From Thalassia testudinum (lineage: Eukaryota > Streptophyta > Magnoliopsida > Alismatales > Hydrocharitaceae), in assembly GCA_037157565.1 (NCBI GenBank), contig JAZHRO010000013.1:114776001-114840000 (forward strand): a stretch of 64,000 bases of DNA. Reading direction: 5' to 3'. Within the stretch, counting starts at the first letter, position 1, and each line of letters begins with the position of its first letter. Positions 1 through 11,707 of the stretch are shown here, in pieces. Both the position numbers and the translations under genes were made by a program. Below the pieces are notes generated by a model. It was not told where the DNA came from and made no database searches. It saw nothing but the letters and a program-made list of their open reading frames with translations.

Positions 1-2344
1 CAGGGCAGAAGTATTTTTGCTTCCTGGATGGATATTCAAGATATAACCAAGTCGCAATTACTCTAGAGGATCAAGAAAAGACCGCATTCACTTGCCCGTA
101 TGGCATGTTTGCATTCCGATGAATGTCGTTCGGGTTATGCAACTCACCTGCGACCTTCCAACGTTGCATGCTAGCCATTTTTTCAGAAATGGTGGGTGAA
201 TACTTAGAGGTCTTTGTAGATGATTTCTCTGTATTCGGGAATTCATTCGACCATTGTCTGAGCAACTTGGAGAAAATCCTGAAACGATGTATCGAGGTTA
301 ATCTGGTGTTAAGTTGGGAAAAGAGTTATTTTATGGTTCAAGAAGGAATTGTCCTCGGTCACATCGTATCGCATAGGGGCATCGAGGTAGATCGGGCTAA
401 GGTTGATTTAATTTCCAAACTTCCTCCACCTAGCTCGGTCTGACAGATTCGCTCATTCTTTGGACATGTTGGCTTCTACCGAAGGTTCATTAAAGACTTT
501 TCCAAGCCTTCCAAACCCTTGACCGACCTTCTAGCCAACGACGCCATATTCCACATGTCTTCTGATTGCATCCAGGCTTATCACACCCTCTAGGACATAG
601 TCTCCACCGCACCTGTACTTCAACCCCCAGACTAGTCCCAGGACTTTAAGATTATGTGTGATGCATCAGATTTTGCCATAGGCGCTGTCCTGGGACAAAG
701 GCAAGACAAGAAGCCCGTGGTGATCTACTATACGAGCAAAACGTTGGACGAGGCCCAACAAAATTATACGGTCACAGAGAAAGAGTTGCTCGTTGTAGTC
801 TTTGGACTTGAAAAGTTCCGATTGTACTTGTTGGGATCCCACGTGGCAATTTACACTGACCATTCAGCCATCCAGCACCTGTTGGCCAAGAAGGATGCAA
901 AGCCCAGGCTCATCAGATGGATCCTGCTTTTGCAGGAATTTGACCTGGAAATCCGAGACAAGGCCGGATCGAAGAATGTGGTGGCTGACCACTTGTCTAG
1001 ACTTCATCCAGACCACATTGGACCCTCCCTACCTCTATCTGATGCCTTCCCTAATGAACACATCCTGGCTGTGCAAGACAAGAGAATGCCATGGTATGCT
1101 GACTACGTCAACTACTTAGTTGTAGGACAAACCCCGCACAGCTGGTCCAGACAACAACGGGATAGGTTCTTGGCTGAGGCCAAGCACTATTTCTGGGATG
1201 ATCCCATGCTGTTTCGCCTCTGTGCTGACCAGATCATCAGGAGGTGTATCCCCGAGAATGAAGGTCATGACCAGGCTTGTGGTGGCCACTTCTTTGGAAA
1301 GAAAACTGCTGCAAAGGTTCTGCATTCTGGATTTTACTGGCCGTCCCTATTTAAGGATGCACACAACTTTGTCAAGACTTACTCACGCTGCCAAACGTTG
1401 GGGACCATGACCAAGAAAGATATGATACCCCTCCAACCCATTTTGATTGTCGAAATCTTCGACGTTTAGGGTATCGATTTTATGGGCCCCTTTCCACCAT
1501 TTAACGGCTTCGAGTACATCCTAGTCTCGGTAGACTATGTTTCCAAATGGATTGAATCAGTTGCCACCCGCCAATGCGATCACAGGACTGTCATGGGCTT
1601 TGTTAAGCAAAACATCTTTTCCTAGTTTGGAATACCAAGGCCATGATCAGTGATGGTGGAAGCCATTTTATCCATTCCCAATTCCGTGCCCTACTTAGAA
1701 AATACGGGGTGAACCACCGCATTGCTACTCCGTATCATCCGCAAACAAACGGGCAGACCGAGGTCTCAAATAGACAAATCAAGAACATTTTACAGAAGAC
1801 TATGACCTGACAGGAAAGGCTGGTCCACATGACTTGATGATGCCCTGTGGGCATACAGGACCGCTTTCAAGACCCCAATAGGCATGTTGCCTTATCGCCT
1901 GGTCTTTGGCAAAGCCTGCCATCTTCCTGTCGAATTAGAACACTAGGCTTACTAGGCTGTCAAGCAATGTAACATGGATTCCCAGTTAGCCGGTATGTAG
2001 AGGACGCTCCAATTATCTGAGCTCGAAGAAATTCGTTGGGATGCTTTTGAAAATAGTTAACTATATAAGGAGAAAATGAAAGCTGTCCACGACCGACTCA
2101 TTCATTGAAAAACCTTTGAGCCTAACCAGCAAGTCTGGCAGTTTGATGCCCGCCCAAAACTCTTCCCAGGGAAACTCAGGTCCAAATGGATAGGACCATT
2201 TCGAGTGGTTAAGCCCTACTCTAATGGGGTGGTTGAAATCGCTGATCCTAACACTGGGCACACTTTTACAGTTAATGGTCAAATATTGAAGCACTTCCTG
2301 GCCCAGGTTCCCCCAAAGGAGAGTGTCACCCTCGTTGAGGGATG
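1..2344 (+). pseudogene. E1 pol remnant (RT, RNase H, integrase)
   Basis: This is a polyprotein remnant that once copied and integrated the element. The readable frame runs from about 123. The RT catalytic block FVDDFSVFG lies near 213-239, RNase H starts with CDASD at 657, and the integrase zinc-finger region spans about 1260-1410. The integrase core follows, and the C-terminal part ends with TGA at 2342-2344. In-frame stops lie at 441 (TGA), 591 (TAG), 633 (TAG) and 1467 (TAG), with more after 1600 together with frame slips. The stops at 633 and 1467 replace tryptophans that are kept in the copy at 19593-22157. The first 120 bases are RT in another frame. It cannot encode an active enzyme. 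Confidence 0.85.
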
Positions 2345-2482
2345 ACACGAAGCACCACCTAGCTGGAGGTGTTAAACTCAGCGCTTCTTGGGAGGCAACC
2401 CAGAAGATTCAGACTGATCCGGTATTTACGTCACTCAGGTACTATCTTTTTTAACCCCTAAGCATCCATATATTTGCCAATA

Positions 2483-2515
2483 AGGACATTGTCCAACTTA
2501 AGCATGGGAGGGTGG
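2483..2515 (+). other. Second polypurine-like motif after E1 pol
   Basis: The stretch has GGACATTGTCC, then AAGCATGGGAGGGTGG. Its core AAGCATGGG matches the true polypurine tract of E1 at 3701-3721 (AAGCATGGGGG), 1.2 kb downstream. Counterparts follow pol in E5 (19331-19362) and E3 (34654-34686). A role in second-site plus-strand priming is possible but untested. Confidence 0.5.
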
Positions 2516-2901
2516 TAAATTGCACAATCCTGAGCTCATTTAATCAGTTTGAATAAAATAAAATAAAATTAGATTAAAAAAAAGAATGAATTTAGGAAGA
2601 AACTTAGGCATTAGAAACTTATCAATAGTGGGAAATAATACAAAAAGAACTTAAACACTTAAACTTTTCAGGCCGTCAAGCTTAATCAGCCCTGGTGTCC
2701 ATTAAAATATGGATTTAGTTTCGAATCCTTGCAACCTTAAGCTATTCTAATCCACCTACTAAATAAGATGATAAGTATATGACTTATCAACTCACCCTCT
2801 AACTCAGAAAAACTTTGAGTCTAAGCATCTACACACATTCTTGCACAGACTCACTCCTCAGAGATTTTGACAGAAATTGGGTAGCTAATGAACACTCTAG
2901 G

Positions 2902-3127
2902 GTGGTATGCCTGGCAAGTTGTCATGGGTAACAGCACATTGGAAGGTTGTCCAGAACCCAGCCACGGGACCATTTCTTCTTCATTGCCTCTAGGTACATT
3001 TGAGATTAGGGAAGCCACCTACGAAAAAAAAAGGGGAAAAGAAAAGAAAATAAACCACACTTCACCGCACGAGTATGGCTGGCAAGTGATCATGGGTAAC
3101 AGCCCATTGGTCGGTTATCCAGAGCCC
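2902..3127 (+). repeat. Direct repeat of about 55 bases in the E1 3' noncoding region
   Basis: Two copies, at about 2902-2957 and 3071-3127, share the words CTGGCAAGT, TCATGGGTAACAG and CCAGA(A/G)CCC. They are separated by about 110 bases of unrelated sequence. Similar CATGGGTA-containing units recur three times in E2 (8451-8605) and in E3 (33811-33960). Confidence 0.65.
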
Positions 3128-3469
3128 AACTCAATAACTGCACAAAAAGAACCAAAACACTTAAGGAAGAAGCGGGGAAGTAGTACAAGCCGGGGAGATA
3201 TACACTGGAAAAATCCTTGTGTTGACCCCAATTAAAACAAATGTAGGGAGAAAGCTATCAATCGAACAAATACACCTTTAGGAAAATATATTTCCTCTTC
3301 CGGTCACCTAAGGGCGTAGAAACCCGAAGTCTGTCTAAATTACTGTTAAGTGAGTCTATCACAATCTTCACACCAAGATGCTTAGCACTTAGGATTTTGA
3401 CTAAGTTTTGGGTGGGTTGGGTAGTCGTAAAAAGTTACAATCCCACGCTGAATTCCGAAAAAAATTCTA

Positions 3470-3470
3470 A

Positions 3471-3501
<31 letters not shown>

Positions 3502-3512
3502 TATACATATGT
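3470..3512. repeat. AT/AC microsatellite
   Basis: An AT dinucleotide run passes into an AC run and back to AT. It is simple sequence inside the E1 3' noncoding region with no evident function. Confidence 0.85.
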
Positions 3513-3700
3513 ATAATTATATACATTAAAGCAAGGATTCGGGTAATTTGTATTTTGGCAGACACCCGGGCGCTGCTTAGTCTTTGTAGATTAAGATCTT
3601 GGTATATTTCCTCCTATTGACAAGTGACGAAGTGTCTAAGCAATTACTTCTTAAATTCTGAAAGAAAATAAAGGCCAGAATAAACCTTGCTAAGGACTAG

Positions 3701-3721
3701 AAAGGAGTAAGCATGGGGGTA
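3701..3721 (+). other. E1 polypurine tract
   Basis: AAAGGAGTAAGCATGGGGGTA sits directly before the TGATAACACTG start of the LTR. This is the expected plus-strand primer site. The GCATGGGGGTA core is shared with E2 and E5. Confidence 0.75.
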
Positions 3722-4115
3722 TGATAACACTGCACATGGGGGTGATAATTCTGTTAAATAGGACCCATCTTAAGAATAAAAGGCACAACATAAGTAGAAT
3801 GGGAGCATTGCATGCATCATATACCAAGATTGCTCGTAAAACTGTATTAATGGCCATTTATATAAGCACTTGTCAAAGCAGACCTCAGATGAGCAATCAG
3901 ACCGCACTAATGGATTCAAAACGACGAACGGAGTCCAACGGACTCAAAATCGGCCAAATCCGACATCCGGAGCTCCTACAATGGGCCGTTGCGCCATGTC
4001 TCCCCCCGCTCACCGCATGCCACTTCCTCCTTCAGCTGAGACCAAATCTCGACCGTCGATCTTCGATCAGACGGTCGAGAACCGCGCACCCGCCCGTGAT
4101 CACTGCAACAAAGCA

Positions 4116-4185
4116 GCGGGCGTGGCGCAACGGTTAGCGCGCACGCCCGCACGCACGTGATGCGGGTTCGAGCCGCGCAGTGCGA
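4116..4185 (+). ncRNA. tRNA-like (pol III A box/B box) module, possible SINE head
   Basis: TGGCGCAACGGTTAGCGC at 4123-4140 fits a tRNA D arm. GCGC pairs perfectly with GCGC around a loop containing AACGGTTA, as in an A box. GGTTCGAGCC at 4165-4174 fits a B box, and the spacing between box starts (42 bases) is that of a tRNA. The T stem pairs at four of five positions. The acceptor ends do not pair and the anticodon arm is poor, so this is not a functional tRNA gene. A tRNA-derived SINE fragment inside the LTR is the best explanation; chance in GC-rich DNA is the alternative. Confidence 0.4.
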
Positions 4186-4544
4186 AGAATTGAAGACGAA
4201 GAAGTGCGTGGCGAAATTGGGTCGCCCGATCAGAAGCGGTTGGCCGAGATCGTGCCACGCGACGCACCCTCAGATAGCGAGCACCCACACATGCACGCAC
4301 GACGGGCAACGACGCCCGCACGCACGTGCGCCCGAGGCACGATCCGAGCGCACCCGAGGGAGGATCTCTGCCGTTCGATCTTCGATTGGACGGCTCTCAC
4401 GCAGCGGCCATGGATCAGGCGCGAAGAAGAACGGTGCGGGTGTGTGATCGGCGGGCTGGAGGGCTTCATCGATGCTTTTGGAAGGGTTTTAGCAACGTCC
4501 TGGACGTCGCTAAAGCCCCTTCTTCTTTTAGAAAGCCCTTCTCC

Positions 4545-4555
4545 CTATTTAAACC
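4545..4555 (+). promoter_or_regulatory. E1 LTR TATA-like box
   Basis: CTATTTAAACC lies at the end of the GC-rich part of the LTR, where the U3/R border would be expected. It is the only good TATA-like element in this LTR in the correct orientation. Confidence 0.45.
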
Positions 4556-5090
4556 CCCTCCAACCACTCATTCAAAGAATTCACTTCCCTTGCAACTACT
4601 CTACCCATCTCTTAGCTAGCTTTAGGCCCTCTTGTAATCGCCGGAGACGACAAATCGCCGACGGAGCCTCCTCCACCGCCGTGGCTGCCTCGCCGGTCTC
4701 CCTCCTCTCTCTCTCTTCCTCTCTTTTAAGCTTTCCTTTACTTATGTTTAAGCATGTATCTAATGTTGTAATCTGTGAACTAAAGCTGCATGATTAATGA
4801 AGTTACTTTCCGTTCAGTTGTTTACTTTATTTCCTGTTTAAGTTGCATGATCAAGCAAGAAACAACCCTAACCCTAATCTCTCTCTCTATCTCTCTCCCT
4901 CTCGCTTTTCAAACTGCACCTTTCACAAGCAAAACTCTATGCTTTTCATGACAACAAGTGAGAAGCAAAATCCGATTTTCACGCCTCCCTAAGACCGACA
5001 CTCGGACTCACCTCCGTTTCTTTACTTTAAAATCGGCGTTGCAATTGCGACTATAATGACACTTCCTAACATACACGCACGAGCGCACAT

Positions 5091-7615
5091 CAATCATCAA
5101 GTGGTTAGATGCAGGTATCATCTGCCCGATCTTCGATAGTCGTTGGGTGAGCTCAATCCAGGTTGTGCCTAAAAAAGCATAACTCACCGTCATTACGACT
5201 GAAATCGGAGAGACCATACCGACCCGTACAACAAACTCTTGGAGAGTATGTATTGATTACTGAAAATTGAATGCCTCCACGAAAAAAGATCATTTCCCAC
5301 TGCCATTTATTGATCAGATACTCGAGAAATTGGCAGGGAATCAATTCCTTTTCTTCTTGGATGGGTACTCCGGTTATAACTAGGTGGCAATGCATCCTGA
5401 GGACCAAGAGAAGACTACCTTTACCTGCCCCTTCGGGACATACGTGTTCCATAGGATGTCGTTTGGTCTCTGCAATGCACCCGCTACTTTTCAGCGGTGC
5501 ATGGTTGCCATATTCTCAGATATGGTAGGTGAATACCTTTAAGTCTTCATGGATGACTTCTCAGTATTTGGGGAATCTTTTGATGATTACCTCCTACATT
5601 TGGTCCAGATCCTCAGGCATTGCATTGATGTGAATTTGGTTCTTTCCTGGGAAAAGAGCCACTTCATGGTACCTGAGGGAATTATCCTGGGACATCTTGT
5701 TTCTTAAAAAGGCATCTAGATTGATCGAGCTAAGGTTAATTTGATTTCCAAACTACCCATGCCTAGTTCTGTAAAGGACATCCTCTCTTTTCTAGGGAAC
5801 GTCGATTTTTACTACCGTTTCATACTTGATTTCTTAAAAATCGTGCACCCCCTAACTAATCTTCTCTCAAAGGATGTCCCTTTCAAAATTACCGAAGAGT
5901 GCACGCATGAATTTGAGAGCCTGCTTGATTGAGTTACACAAGCACCAATCCTACAATCCCTTAACTGGTCTCTAACCTTTGAGATCATGTGCGATGCATC
6001 TGACTATGCAGTGGGTGCGGTACTTAGGCAGAAAATAGACGGGAAACCCGTAGTCATCTACTACATTAGCGAGACACTTGATGAGGCTCAACATAACTAC
6101 ACAGTTACTGAGAAAGAGCTGCTAACTGTAGTATTAGGCCTCAAAAAATTTCGATCCTATCTTTTGGGTTCCCATGTTATTATATACTCGAATCACACCA
6201 CAATGAGGCACTTTCTTGCAAAGGACGTGAAAACAAGGCGAGAAAATAGAACGTGTTAGCTGATCACTTGTCTCACCTTCCTTCTGATATCATCAACCCT
6301 TCTGAACCAATCACAGGACACTTTCCTAATGAGCACCTCCTGACTATTGATGCATAATTTCCCTGGTATGCTAATTTGGTTAACTACTTGGCATTACATC
6401 AGATCCCGTTTGATTGGCCAAAGGCTAAGAAGGACAAGTTTCTTTCTACTGCCAAGTACTACATCTGGGAAGACTCGTACCTCTTCCACTTTGGTGCTGA
6501 TCAGATCATCAAACGATGCATCCTGGAAGCAGAAACTCAAGACATTCTGTCCTTCTGCCATGACAAGGCCTGTGGCGGACACTTCTCCAGACATAAAACC
6601 ACAACTAAAATCCTCCAACGCGACTTTTATTAGCCCATGATCTTCAAGGATGCACACGATTACTGTAAGGCATGCATACGTTGCCAGACCTTGGGCAACA
6701 TGAGCCATCGCGATATGATGCCTCTACATCCGATTCTCGTATGCGAAATCTTTGATATATGGGGGATTGATTTCATGGGACCCTTCCCTAAATCGGACGG
6801 CTTCAAATACATTCTCCTCATTGTAGACTACGTGTCTAAATGGATTGAAGCAATCCCGACCTGAACCAATGATCATAAGGTGATAATCAAGTTCATTCAT
6901 CAGCACATCTTTTCTTGATTCGGTGTCCCACGTGTCATTATCTCTGATGGAGGGACCCATTTTACAAATGCACAATTCAAACTCCTGATGACCAAGTATG
7001 GGGTGTCGCACCGAATCTCGACTCCTTACCACCCCCAAACCAATGGATTGGCTAAACTATCTAATCGAGAGATCAAGAAAATCCTCCGGGTCACTATTTG
7101 GCTTGACAGGAAGGACTGGCCGGCCTGACTTCTGGAAGCTTTGTGGGCTTATAGGACTACCCACAAGACCCAATTAGCTATGTCTCCATTCAAATTGGTG
7201 TACGGGAAGGCATGTCATCTCCCCGTCGAGATGGAGCACAAAGCTTATTTGGCAGTACAGAAGTGTAATCTAGATCTACTTAAGGTCGAAACCCAGCGTC
7301 AGCTTTAAATGAGCGAAATCGAGGAACTATGCAATGACGCGTATGAAAACTCGCAAATTTACAAAGAGCGGGTAAAGGATTTTCATGACAAACACATATC
7401 TAGAAAAACTTTCCATCCTGGTCAGAAGGTCCTACTCTTTGATGCCAAGCTAAAACTTTTTTGAGGAAAACTCAAATCTAAATGGATTGGACCATTCTTG
7501 GTGAGACGACTTTTTGGAAATGGAGTCGTCGAAATCAGTTAACCTAGCCTTGATTCTGAACCTTTCATTGTGAATGGCTATGACTCAAGACGTTCATTGA
7601 ACTCACTGATACGAA
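5091..7615 (+). pseudogene. E2 pol remnant (RT, RNase H, integrase)
   Basis: This is a degraded polymerase-integrase polyprotein. RT covers about 5091-5930, with FMDDFSVFG near 5545-5575. RNase H starts at CDASDYAVG (5990), and the integrase runs from about 6500 to 7600 with a readable GIDFMGPFP block near 6766. Stops include TGA 5261 (Arg of YRKLN), TAG 5381 (Gln of GYNQV), TAG 6631 (Trp of FYWP) and TGA 6862 (Arg). Most are C-to-T or G-to-A changes. Several frame slips are also present, so it is inactive. Confidence 0.85.
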
Positions 7616-9035
7616 CTATGCTGAGGTATCTTTTGATCTCCATTCTTCCTAAGCTTATTGCACCCGGCTAATGGCGTTAAACTTAGTGCTTAACAGGAGG
7701 CAACCCATCATCTTTTGAAAAACCTAAAACCCTTTTGACACATCTCTTTGCTGAACTCATAGTGTACTTTAGGATTCGTCCATTAGAACAACCGACTCCA
7801 CCTCTGGTACTCGTACCAAAGCAGAGCCATTTGAGAGAAAATGAGAAAAGGAAGGAGGAAAAATTGAAAAGAAAATAAAGGAGCAAAAAGATTAAAAAAA
7901 AAGAAATTGAGTCCATTCAAAGTAATATGAAACTTACCTAACTTCTAGGTTTGATCGAATGATGAATTAGGACCTAGAAGGCTAAAACTTAAGGGATTAG
8001 TGATGAATACTGACCTTAAGCCTATTGGATCTATTCTGAGATTTAAACATTCATGTACTTGTCACGATCCGGATTAATCCTAAAGAGGTTGGGGAAAATG
8101 CAAATATTGTGTATTAGGTCTAAGGCTTAGGGAGTATTCGACCTCATTAACTAACCTTTGGTTTGCAGAACTCGGTAACTTAAGCACCTTAAATCACACA
8201 CAGTTTAGTTCAGTGCACTTTAAATAATAAAATCATGCCAAAGGGCATTTAATCTGTTCTGAAAATGGTCCTATGATCTAGATTAGGAGTAGCTCGAAAA
8301 CACAAGTTGATTTGGACGAGTTCCCGGTGCGGAGAGGTGGAAAATTCCCCTCGAAGAAGCGCAATAACATATCGTCTCCTCGGTGCTTATCTCTTAGGAT
8401 ATCTAAATATCCTACCGGGGGCACGTAAGCACCCTATGCTGGTTCAGATGCCATGGGTAGGATTATCCCGAAATCTCGATTTTCCAGGGTCTGGATTTAG
8501 CAACAAAATGCTAATGGGCAGCACTATCCCAAAGTGTCGAAAGCCAGGGTTTTGAGGGTTGCCATAGGTGGTGCTATCCCGAAGCATCGATTGCGAGGGA
8601 CCCTGCGAGGATTGATAGTGGGGACAAGGAATCCGATACAGATCATGTTTAAGGCTAATCCGAAGATAGATCTAAGGAAAAATATAATGAAAAGAAAAAG
8701 AGAGAGAAAGCTCTCCACAAATAAAAATCTCCTATATCTCTCTCTTATAAAATGCATTAGCAAACTAAACTTGGACTAACCATGTTTCAAGCACAGGTAC
8801 TTTAACTGCTGGGTACAACAAACCTTAGGTTAGTTCTTGTGGGCCTTAGAAACCTTCGTGGCAAACTAAAGCGAAAGCTAGTCAAGTTTGGATCTGGTCT
8901 AGTACTTGAGTGCCTCTAGGCCTATTGTTGGTATTAAGATCTGATTCCTAGAGATGCGGCTTAGTAGGGCATCCTGACGATTACATCCGACTTAGATAAT
9001 TGGTTTGATTCATAGAATTTTGCTAAGGGACTAGC
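7616..9035 (+). other. E2 3' noncoding region
   Basis: Noncoding DNA between pol and the polypurine tract, with GGAGGCAACCC near 7697. Much of it aligns in inverse orientation with 33391-34600 of E3. One example is the GGAGAGGTGGAAAATTCCCC region at 8329-8348 against 34056-34075. This shows that the long noncoding region is a conserved part of this element group. No envelope-like frame is present. Confidence 0.65.
8451..8605 (+). repeat. Three diverged ~50-62 base repeats in the E2 3' noncoding region
   Basis: Units starting near 8451, 8513 and 8561 share the pattern AT(G/A)GG-TATCCC-AA-TCGA-AGGG. The same three-unit array appears in inverse orientation in E3 at 33811-33960. Confidence 0.6.
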
Positions 9036-9055
9036 AAAAGCTAGGCATGGGGGTA
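9036..9055 (+). other. E2 polypurine tract
   Basis: AAAAGCTAGGCATGGGGGTA lies directly before the LTR start TGATGGAAACACC. E3 has nearly the same tract (AAAAGCTAGGCATGGAGGTA on the - strand). Confidence 0.8.
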
Positions 9056-9889
9056 TGATGGAAACACCATCATGAGCCATAACTAGCTCAATTTGATCTT
9101 ATAAAGTCAATAAAAGCTCCTACAAATAAGTCTGAAGGTCTCTTGGGCAGGTTGAGTTGTTTTGAGAAGAAAAGAAGAATAAAATGTTATTTCTACAATT
9201 TTACTAGTAATCCACAAATATAAAATAACCACAGGATTATTTCAGGGATCAAATATGCTTTAGAGTCTAACAAGAGGTCTATGCAGAATAAAATAGGTTT
9301 TTCACATATTACAAGAATTAAATGACATTTGAAACCCTAAAAGCATACCCACTTAATCTACTGAGGTTCTGGTCAAGATAAAATTCACATAAACCCTCTA
9401 AAATTCATAGAAAAATTTCCCTAGGGCCTAGAATCTTTGAATTAACTATCAGAACCCGTTTTAACCCAAAACAAATTCATAGAAAGACTATTCCCTAATT
9501 TAGGTTTCTACATAAATTACCCAGTGAAACTAGGTAAAAAGCAAAATCCAACTTCACCATTGGATTCCTTGGGTTCAAATGAGGCTTGTATCAAAATTTG
9601 GGCTCAATCAAAGATCGTCTTGACCTAGTTTGCATTTCAGTCTTGTCTGATTCTTTCTATTTCACAAGTGCCACTAGCTTTTGAAATTCATTACAAACAT
9701 GCCCCTATCTTTGTCGTCACTCTTTGCAAAGAGGTCCTTCCAACATTTTCTCGGAGGAATCCTACTCCGGCGACCTTCATTTGGAAAGTTCTCTATGATT
9801 GCTTGACAAAACTCTCCTAAACTTGAACCAGAGATTCCTTAAGGAATTCTCTTTCCATCGCACCCAATCTTGTACCCCATAACCTTCTC

Positions 9890-9917
9890 AATCTCTCATG
9901 CGACCGCATGAGAGATT
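9890..9917 (+). promoter_or_regulatory. LTR promoter hairpin, perfect 13-base arms
   Basis: Arms AATCTCTCATGCG and CGCATGAGAGATT flank a two-base loop, about 75 bases upstream of the TATA box at 9991. Related hairpins sit at the same distance upstream of the TATA boxes in the E3 LTRs and in the solo LTR at 34796-37509. Confidence 0.7.
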
Positions 9918-9990
9918 CAGGTATCTCTTGTGCATCAAGCTTGCCAAGCTTGAAAGCTTGGTTTCCAAGCTTCAAACCTCCTTCTAAGGC

Positions 9991-10001
9991 CTATATAAAG
10001 A
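9991..10001 (+). promoter_or_regulatory. E2 LTR TATA box
   Basis: CTATATAAAGA is a near-ideal plant TATA box. It lies within the LTR in the orientation of the element and just downstream of the hairpin. Confidence 0.65.
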
Positions 10002-10787
10002 CCCATGATGCACGCCGATCTCCCTACGCTCATTTTCAACCCGGAATACCCCTTTTTCCTCCCTCTTCTCTAGTTGAAAGGCTCCACGACGTTCGACGAC
10101 TACCTCCGACCACTGTCGTCATCCGCTCGCAATTCCAGCGGCGGATTCTCTTTCCTCTCCCTCTTCTGCATCGCGCCATACCAGCAGGCACCCCAATCCT
10201 CCTCGTCGTCGTCGCTTCTACCCCACCGCAACAACCTTCATCTTCGACGCTGACTATACCAGAGTCAGCGTCGCTCCTCCTCGTCGTCAACTACCTACTC
10301 AAATCAACTCCCTAGCTTCGCTACTTCACAACTTCGTCTTCGCCACTCCGACCCGACCACCGCATCAGCTCTAGCAAATTCATGTTCCTCCACTCCGGCA
10401 ACCACTCTAGCGAGGTCTTCTGCATGCTCCACCGCTCCAAACACCTCGCCAACCACCTCATAAGCTCCACCACAACTCACCCATCAAAACCCCTCTCCCT
10501 ATTCACCACTCCACTCACCCAAATCATCCACCGAACAACCCACCTTCTCGCTTCCATATCCACCATTGTTCGCCGTCATCCACACACGAATCACCCCATG
10601 GTCGCCGCCATCACATTCCACGCCCTACGTCGATCCTCTTTATCATTTTAATTGGGGCTTAGCGCCTGTATTCTTGATTCCAGGTCTTCCACCAAAGCTC
10701 CGCCGCCGCGATGACTTCATCGGCCAAGTTCATGGTGTTCTAGCCACAATACCTCCAGGTGCTCACTCCAGGTCGCGCGGAAGGATC

Positions 10788-10792
10788 CCAGG
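10788..10792. repeat. E3 target-site duplication (CCAGG), left copy
   Basis: CCAGG is repeated at 47095-47099, right after the other end of E3. The match defines E3 as one insertion despite the 36 kb between its ends. Confidence 0.8.
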
Positions 10793-11707
10793 TAATTGCT
10801 TGGTCTCACAGTTTAAAAAGATATACATTGTAGTATAGCACGAAAAATGATTATCAAATTTATTTACTCAAAATTTAAAAACTTCCGAGGTCGAACTCAG
10901 GGAGTAATTCGGTATTTCAAAAGCAAAATCACAATCTCAAATGTTACTTGAAAGATGTTCAATGCAATGTAAATAGAGAAAAAGAAATAAATTCTCTCTC
11001 TATATATATTTTCTTCTTCTTCTCTTCTCTCTTTCTTTTTCTTTCTCTGTCTTTAGCCTTCTTTAGACGTCTGATTCTGTGAATCAGACGCCTTAACTGA
11101 TGTCTGCTACAGTGCCCGAGTCTTCTTCCTTCCTTCTCCTTGGCTTCTTCTTCTTTCTTCTCTGTAGCAGATCATTCTTTCTTCTCTTTCTCTGCGGTTG
11201 AGTCTTCAGCTGCAGCTCCTTCCTCCTCTTTGGCTTCTTCTTCTCTTCTTGAGTTGTGCTACACCTCCTCCTTCTTTTCTTGAGCTGTGCTATGCCTCCT
11301 CCTTCTTCTTTTTTGGCTCCTTCCTCTGCCTTCTTCTTCTCCGTAGCTTCTCCTTCTTCTTTCTTCTTCCACGGCTCCTTCTCTCTTTCCTACGCACACA
11401 GAGGCAAAACTTACCCCTACCCTCCTCGTGTCTCTCTCTATTTCGCTTTTAGGACACAACTCTCCCAGAGCCTTTCTCGGGTAAACGGGTCGGGTATGCA
11501 TGCCCGGGACCAGGCCCAAAGGCGTGCGATGGTGGGCGAGGAGTGCACGGGTCATCGAGTTAGGCCAGGTCCGCGGAGGTGTGGGTCGCGGACGAGATCG
11601 GGCAGTAGGCGAGGGACCTCACCCTGTGTCAGGAGGTAACGAACTTAATTCACAAATTCAATTTATTTCACCTCACCCGCTTCAAAGCTTCAGAGGTGGT
11701 ACTAAAT
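10793..11707 (-). mobile_element. E3 3' LTR, left arm (U5 side)
   Basis: It starts TAATTGCTTGG against TAATCGCTTGG in the sister LTR at 44345. It holds the shared U5 motif AGGTCGAACTCAGGGA at 10888-10903, an inverted repeat CGTCTGATTC/GAATCAGACG at 11068-11090 and CTT-rich DNA at 11000-11400. It breaks off at TAAAT (11703-11707), the target duplication of E4. Confidence 0.85.
11703..11707. repeat. E4 target-site duplication (TAAAT), left copy
   Basis: The same TAAAT follows the other E4 end at 31548-31552. The uninterrupted sister LTR of E3 has a single TAAAT at 45279-45283 with matching flanks, which is a preserved empty site. Confidence 0.9.

Larger units (their letters stand above)
2345..3700 (+). 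other. E1 3' noncoding region
   Basis: Noncoding DNA between the pol stop and the polypurine tract. I see no envelope-like frame, although some Athila elements carry one here. It begins with the family phrase GGGAGGCAACCC at 2390-2401, also seen after pol in E2. It holds a purine-rich motif at 2483-2515, a direct repeat at 2902-3127 and an AT/AC microsatellite at 3470-3512. Confidence 0.7.
1..5088 (+). mobile_element. E1: Athila-lineage Ty3/gypsy relic, 5' end outside the window
   Basis: The window opens inside a + strand retrotransposon. In order it shows a broken pol (reverse transcriptase, RNase H, integrase), about 1.36 kb of noncoding DNA, a polypurine tract and one 3' LTR. The Athila assignment rests on the RT block FVDDFSVFG, the RNase H start CDASD and the integrase wording, all close to the intact copy at 19593-22157. 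Gag, protease, PBS and the 5' LTR would lie to the left, so no target duplication can be read. The right border near 5088 is set by where the pol of E2 begins and is good to about 10-20 bases. Confidence 0.8.
3722..5088 (+). mobile_element. E1 3' LTR
   Basis: The LTR starts TGATAACACTG right after the polypurine tract. It has a GC-rich central part (4000-4480), a TATA-like box near 4545 and a CT-rich stretch at 4880-4915. A degraded relative of the shared U5 motif (CTCCCTAAGACCGACAC, about 4984) lies near its end. The long open frames crossing 4100-4800 are by-products of GC richness. A tRNA-like module lies at 4116-4185. The exact right end is unclear because the truncated pol of E2 abuts it. 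Confidence 0.65.
9056..10792 (+). mobile_element. E2 3' LTR, left part
   Basis: The LTR begins TGATGGAAACACCATCATGAGCC. That wording resembles the LTR starts of E3 (33370 leftward) and the solo LTR ending at 37509, so the three belong to one group. It carries a perfect hairpin at 9890-9917 and a TATA box at 9991. The serine/proline-rich open frames at 9908-10840 are by-products. It stops at CCAGG (10788-10792), the left target duplication of E3. Confidence 0.8.

Noticed and set aside
4863..4876. Telomere-like AACCCTAACCCTAA
   Set aside because: Only two units inside the CT-rich part of the E1 LTR; no array.
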